From contig JAFGWT010000431.1 of the NCBI GenBank assembly GCA_016937015.1, forward strand, positions 1 through 37,734: a DNA stretch of 37,734 bases, given 5' to 3'. The notes under the pieces are model-generated. The model saw only the letters and a list, made by a program, of their open reading frames with translations, did no database searches and was not told where the DNA came from. Position numbers and translations under genes: made by a program. Below, in pieces: positions 35,160 to 37,734 of the stretch. This DNA is from Deltaproteobacteria bacterium (GTDB lineage Bacteria; Myxococcota_A; Polyangia; JAAYKL01). Numbering within the stretch: position 1 is the stretch's first letter; the number at the start of each line of letters is the position of its first letter.

Positions 35160-37586
35160 ATGAATGACCTGTCTCACAGTATTACCGCCCTTAAAAGCGC
35201 CATCGCCACCGCGCTGATGGGTGGCGAAGACCCGGCCGCACAGGCATCAACCCTGGCACATATTAATATCCTGCAACAGGTGGATGCCACTGACCGCCGA
35301 AAACTTGAGGCGTGTCTGGAGGCCATTAAAAACCCGAATGCCTTCGCCGACACTAACCGTAAAGTGGTGCTCGCCAGAGCGCAGCGATTTCTCACCAGTC
35401 TGGCCATCGAGTTGTCCGACAGGGGACTGTTTACCGATGTCCAGGCGCCGCAGCCAATGGCGTCTGCGGTGCCCAGGCCCACTGATGAAGGGGAATACGC
35501 GCCACTGCTGTCGCTCAAAGGCATTGGCCCCAAAAGCGCACAGCGATTGTTGGCATACGGGATTCAATCGCCGCTGGATCTGCTCTTTTTGCTGCCACGA
35601 CGCTACGAGGATCGGCGGACCATCTGCCCCATCGCCGAACTGAAACCGGGCATGCGGGCGGTAACCGTCGGTGTTGTGGAGAAAGTGTCGGTTTTTGGTC
35701 GCCCCTGGAAGCGGATTATGCAGGTGGAGATTAGGGATGGGGATCACAGACTGTTAGGGATGTGGTTTTCGAACAGGCGACCCAACTCGTCGAGTTTTGT
35801 AAAGGGGCAGAAAATAAAAATGGCGGGACTCGTGGGCAACTACCGCAACAGTTTACAGATGGCCCATCCCGCTGTGGCCCGGGAAGGCGAGCAAAACAAT
35901 GCCATGGACCGAATTTTGCCGATATATCCGGACATTCCCGGCATACCGGGCGCGACGGTGGAAAAGGCGATTCACAGTGCCCTCGACACTGCCGACAGCT
36001 TCCTGACCGATCCCGTACCACCGACCCTGCTGGGGCAGCATCGATTGATACCGCTGAAGGACGCGCTCAGACTGGCGCATATTCCCCCGGAAGACGTGGA
36101 TATTTCCGCTCTGGATGCCTGGGTGAACGGCAGTTCTCCAGCACACCGTCGCCTTGCCTACGATGAATTTCTGTTTATTCAGCTGGCGCTTGGACTTCGG
36201 AAATCCAGCGAATCCGCTCAGGGCGCACCGACCATTTCGCCCGGGTCCTTTGCGCCTGACCGGAGTGCACGACTCCTCGGATTTAAACCCACCAGTGCAC
36301 AGCGGCGGGTGATTGACGAAATATTGCAGGACATGGCCAGGGGTGTTCCCATGCGCCGACTGCTCCAGGGGGATGTTGGATCCGGAAAAACCATGGTGGC
36401 GCTTGATGCCATCGCGGCATGTGTCGACGCGGGATATCAGGCCGCCCTCATGGCGCCAACAGAGATTCTGGCCGAACAGCACATGCGAACGCTCTTTCCG
36501 GTATTGAAACAGCTTGGCATACACACAGCCCTTCACATGGGCAACGCCCGCACCAGTGCGCGAAAAAAATTCATCGAGCAGACCGCCAGCGGTCGTGTCC
36601 AGGTGGCCATAGGCACCCACGCACTGATAAGTGAATCGGTTGTGTTCGCCAATCTGGGGCTGGCGGTCGTGGACGAGCAGCATCGCTTTGGCGTGGCACA
36701 GCGACTGGGACTGCAGGGAAAGGCCAAAGAAGGTAAGGCGCCGCACCTGCTGGTCATGACCGCCACTCCCATTCCCCGGTCACTGGCATTGACCGTCCAT
36801 GGCGACCTCGACATTTCCGTTCTTGATGAGCTGCCTCCTGGACGCATGCCGGTTCATACCGAATTCGTCTCAAATGAGTCCCGGGAAACCGTAGTCGATG
36901 CAATGGAAGCAGCGCTTTCACGGAAAGAGCAGGTATACGTGGTTTGTCCCATTATTGAGCAGAGCGACGTTCTTGATGTCAGCGATGCGGAAACCACCCA
37001 CGCGTTTTATGCATCCCGGTTCGGCGATGACACGGTTGGACTGCTGCACGGTCGCCTTCCTGCTGAGGAACGGGACATGACGATGGATCGGTTTATCGCC
37101 GGCGAACTGGGCGTGCTGGTATGCACCACAGTCATTGAAGTGGGCGTCAATGTGCCCAATGCCACCCTGATGGTTATTGAGGGGTGCGAACGGTTTGGTT
37201 TGGCTCAGCTCCACCAGCTACGCGGTCGCGTTGGCCGGGGGACGCAGGAAAGTCGATGCATTCTGACAGGCACCCCCAACACGTCCGAGAGCCAGATGCG
37301 CATCGATACCCTCACCCGTTCCACTGATGGGTTTTATATTGCGGAACAGGATTTGCAAATCAGAGGCCCAGGGGAACTGTATGGTCGCCGACAGGCCGGA
37401 TTGCCCGGATTCCGCTTTGGAAATCTGAAAAAAGACCTTGATTTACTTCAGGCGGCAAGGCAGGACGCTCTCAATATATTAACACGCTCTCCGCGTCTGG
37501 AATGCAGTGACTTCGCGACTCTGGGTGCGGAGCTGAAGCGGCGAATTCTGGCGGGAGAAGGCCCCGTAGGAGAAGAATCCGGATGA
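35160..37586 (+). CDS. recG: ATP-dependent DNA helicase RecG
   Basis: 808 residues from the ATG at 35160; a GTG at 35109 is also in frame, and neither has a clear ribosome-binding site. RecG remodels stalled forks and branched DNA. An N-terminal extension of about 110 residues precedes the LKGIGPKSAQRLL helix-hairpin-helix motif. Then come the wedge/OB domain, Walker A GDVGSGKT (404-411), the DEQH box (505-508), TATPIPRSLAL, VIEVGVNVPNA and QLRGRVGRG. The TRG region GPGELYGRRQAGLPGFRFG completes the family signature. E. coli RecG is 693 residues; longer N-termini occur in other phyla. Its TGA overlaps the next ATG. Confidence 0.96.
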   Translation: MNDLSHSITALKSAIATALMGGEDPAAQASTLAHINILQQVDATDRRKLEACLEAIKNPNAFADTNRKVVLARAQRFLTSLAIELSDRGLFTDVQAPQPMASAVPRPTDEGEYAPLLSLKGIGPKSAQRLLAYGIQSPLDLLFLLPRRYEDRRTICPIAELKPGMRAVTVGVVEKVSVFGRPWKRIMQVEIRDGDHRLLGMWFSNRRPNSSSFVKGQKIKMAGLVGNYRNSLQMAHPAVAREGEQNNAMDRILPIYPDIPGIPGATVEKAIHSALDTADSFLTDPVPPTLLGQHRLIPLKDALRLAHIPPEDVDISALDAWVNGSSPAHRRLAYDEFLFIQLALGLRKSSESAQGAPTISPGSFAPDRSARLLGFKPTSAQRRVIDEILQDMARGVPMRRLLQGDVGSGKTMVALDAIAACVDAGYQAALMAPTEILAEQHMRTLFPVLKQLGIHTALHMGNARTSARKKFIEQTASGRVQVAIGTHALISESVVFANLGLAVVDEQHRFGVAQRLGLQGKAKEGKAPHLLVMTATPIPRSLALTVHGDLDISVLDELPPGRMPVHTEFVSNESRETVVDAMEAALSRKEQVYVVCPIIEQSDVLDVSDAETTHAFYASRFGDDTVGLLHGRLPAEERDMTMDRFIAGELGVLVCTTVIEVGVNVPNATLMVIEGCERFGLAQLHQLRGRVGRGTQESRCILTGTPNTSESQMRIDTLTRSTDGFYIAEQDLQIRGPGELYGRRQAGLPGFRFGNLKKDLDLLQAARQDALNILTRSPRLECSDFATLGAELKRRILAGEGPVGEESG

Positions 37587-37734
37587 AAACACGACTTTTA
37601 AAATGGACACTGGCCGGATGCCTCAGTGGCCTCATGCTCGGCATTGTCGACAGCGCTGCCCTGTACGCATTGGCCCGAGATATGTTTTTTCAGTCGCGGG
37701 AGATGTTGCTGGCCATGCTGTTCAGTCTCGCCAC
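37583..37734 (+). CDS. Start of a membrane protein, 3'-truncated by the window
   Basis: The ATG overlaps the recG stop (ATGA), and the frame stays open to the window end, giving about 50 residues. It begins MKTRLLKWTLAGCLSGLMLG, with a basic start followed by hydrophobic stretches. This fits an N-terminal membrane segment and a second one near REMLLAMLFSLA. The overlap suggests translational coupling to recG. No family can be assigned from this fragment. Confidence 0.6.
   Translation, partial: MKTRLLKWTLAGCLSGLMLGIVDSAALYALARDMFFQSREMLLAMLFSLA

Overview
The window reads as about 38 kb of chromosome from a Gram-negative bacterium, most likely a deltaproteobacterial or Myxococcota-like lineage of moderate GC. 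The evidence is circumstantial. There are several secreted lipoproteins with long Asp-Ser (DSDSDS) linkers, a Cys-rich C-terminal module of a type I associate with Myxococcota lipoproteins, a complete Na+-NQR, a hybrid CheA, and an envelope export gene set. No rRNA, tRNA, CRISPR array, transposase or phage gene was seen. Taxonomy is inference only.

Layout. (1) 1-1560, + strand: 3' part of a fused lysophospholipid-acyltransferase/GNAT protein. (2) 1561-3707: a Cys-rich lipoprotein gene flanked by two diverged copies of a ~209-bp direct repeat. Each copy carries, on the - strand, a 56-codon reading frame; one is open and the other has a +1 frameshift. (3) 3708-9585, - strand: compact nqrABCDEF operon for the sodium-pumping NADH:quinone oxidoreductase. 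(4) 9586-9968: divergent intergenic region with a perfect 3 x 9-bp tandem repeat. (5) 9969-19451, + strand: chemotaxis operon cheA(hybrid)-cheW-soluble MCP-cheB-cheR-HEAT/REC. It contains no free-standing CheY. (6) 19466-32962, - strand: ten tightly spaced genes that look like one envelope operon. Read in transcription order they are two lipoproteins, a FadL-like protein, a DUF1302-like outer-membrane protein, an RND/MMPL exporter, a LolA-like outer-membrane-lipoprotein-sorting protein, two tandem arylsulfotransferase-like lipoproteins, a further DS-linker lipoprotein and a chalcone-isomerase-like periplasmic protein. (7) 33122-34147, - strand: a FabH/OleA-type ketosynthase-like protein. (8) 34148-34560: divergent region with a structured leader in front of greA. 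(9) 34561-37734, + strand: greA, recG and the start of a membrane protein whose ATG overlaps the recG stop.

How the parts may fit together. The Nqr operon would supply a sodium-motive force. The divergently transcribed che cluster has a membrane-free receptor with a four-cysteine PAS domain, which would suit sensing of an internal redox or metabolic state. Its outputs run through REC domains fused to CheA and to a HEAT-repeat protein rather than a separate CheY. The ten-gene operon combines an inner-membrane RND pump, a periplasmic LolA-like carrier, two outer-membrane proteins and several lipoproteins. That is the parts list of a route moving a hydrophobic or lipid cargo across the envelope, with two candidate sulfotransferase-fold lipoproteins as possible modifying enzymes. 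This functional reading is inference from family membership and gene order.
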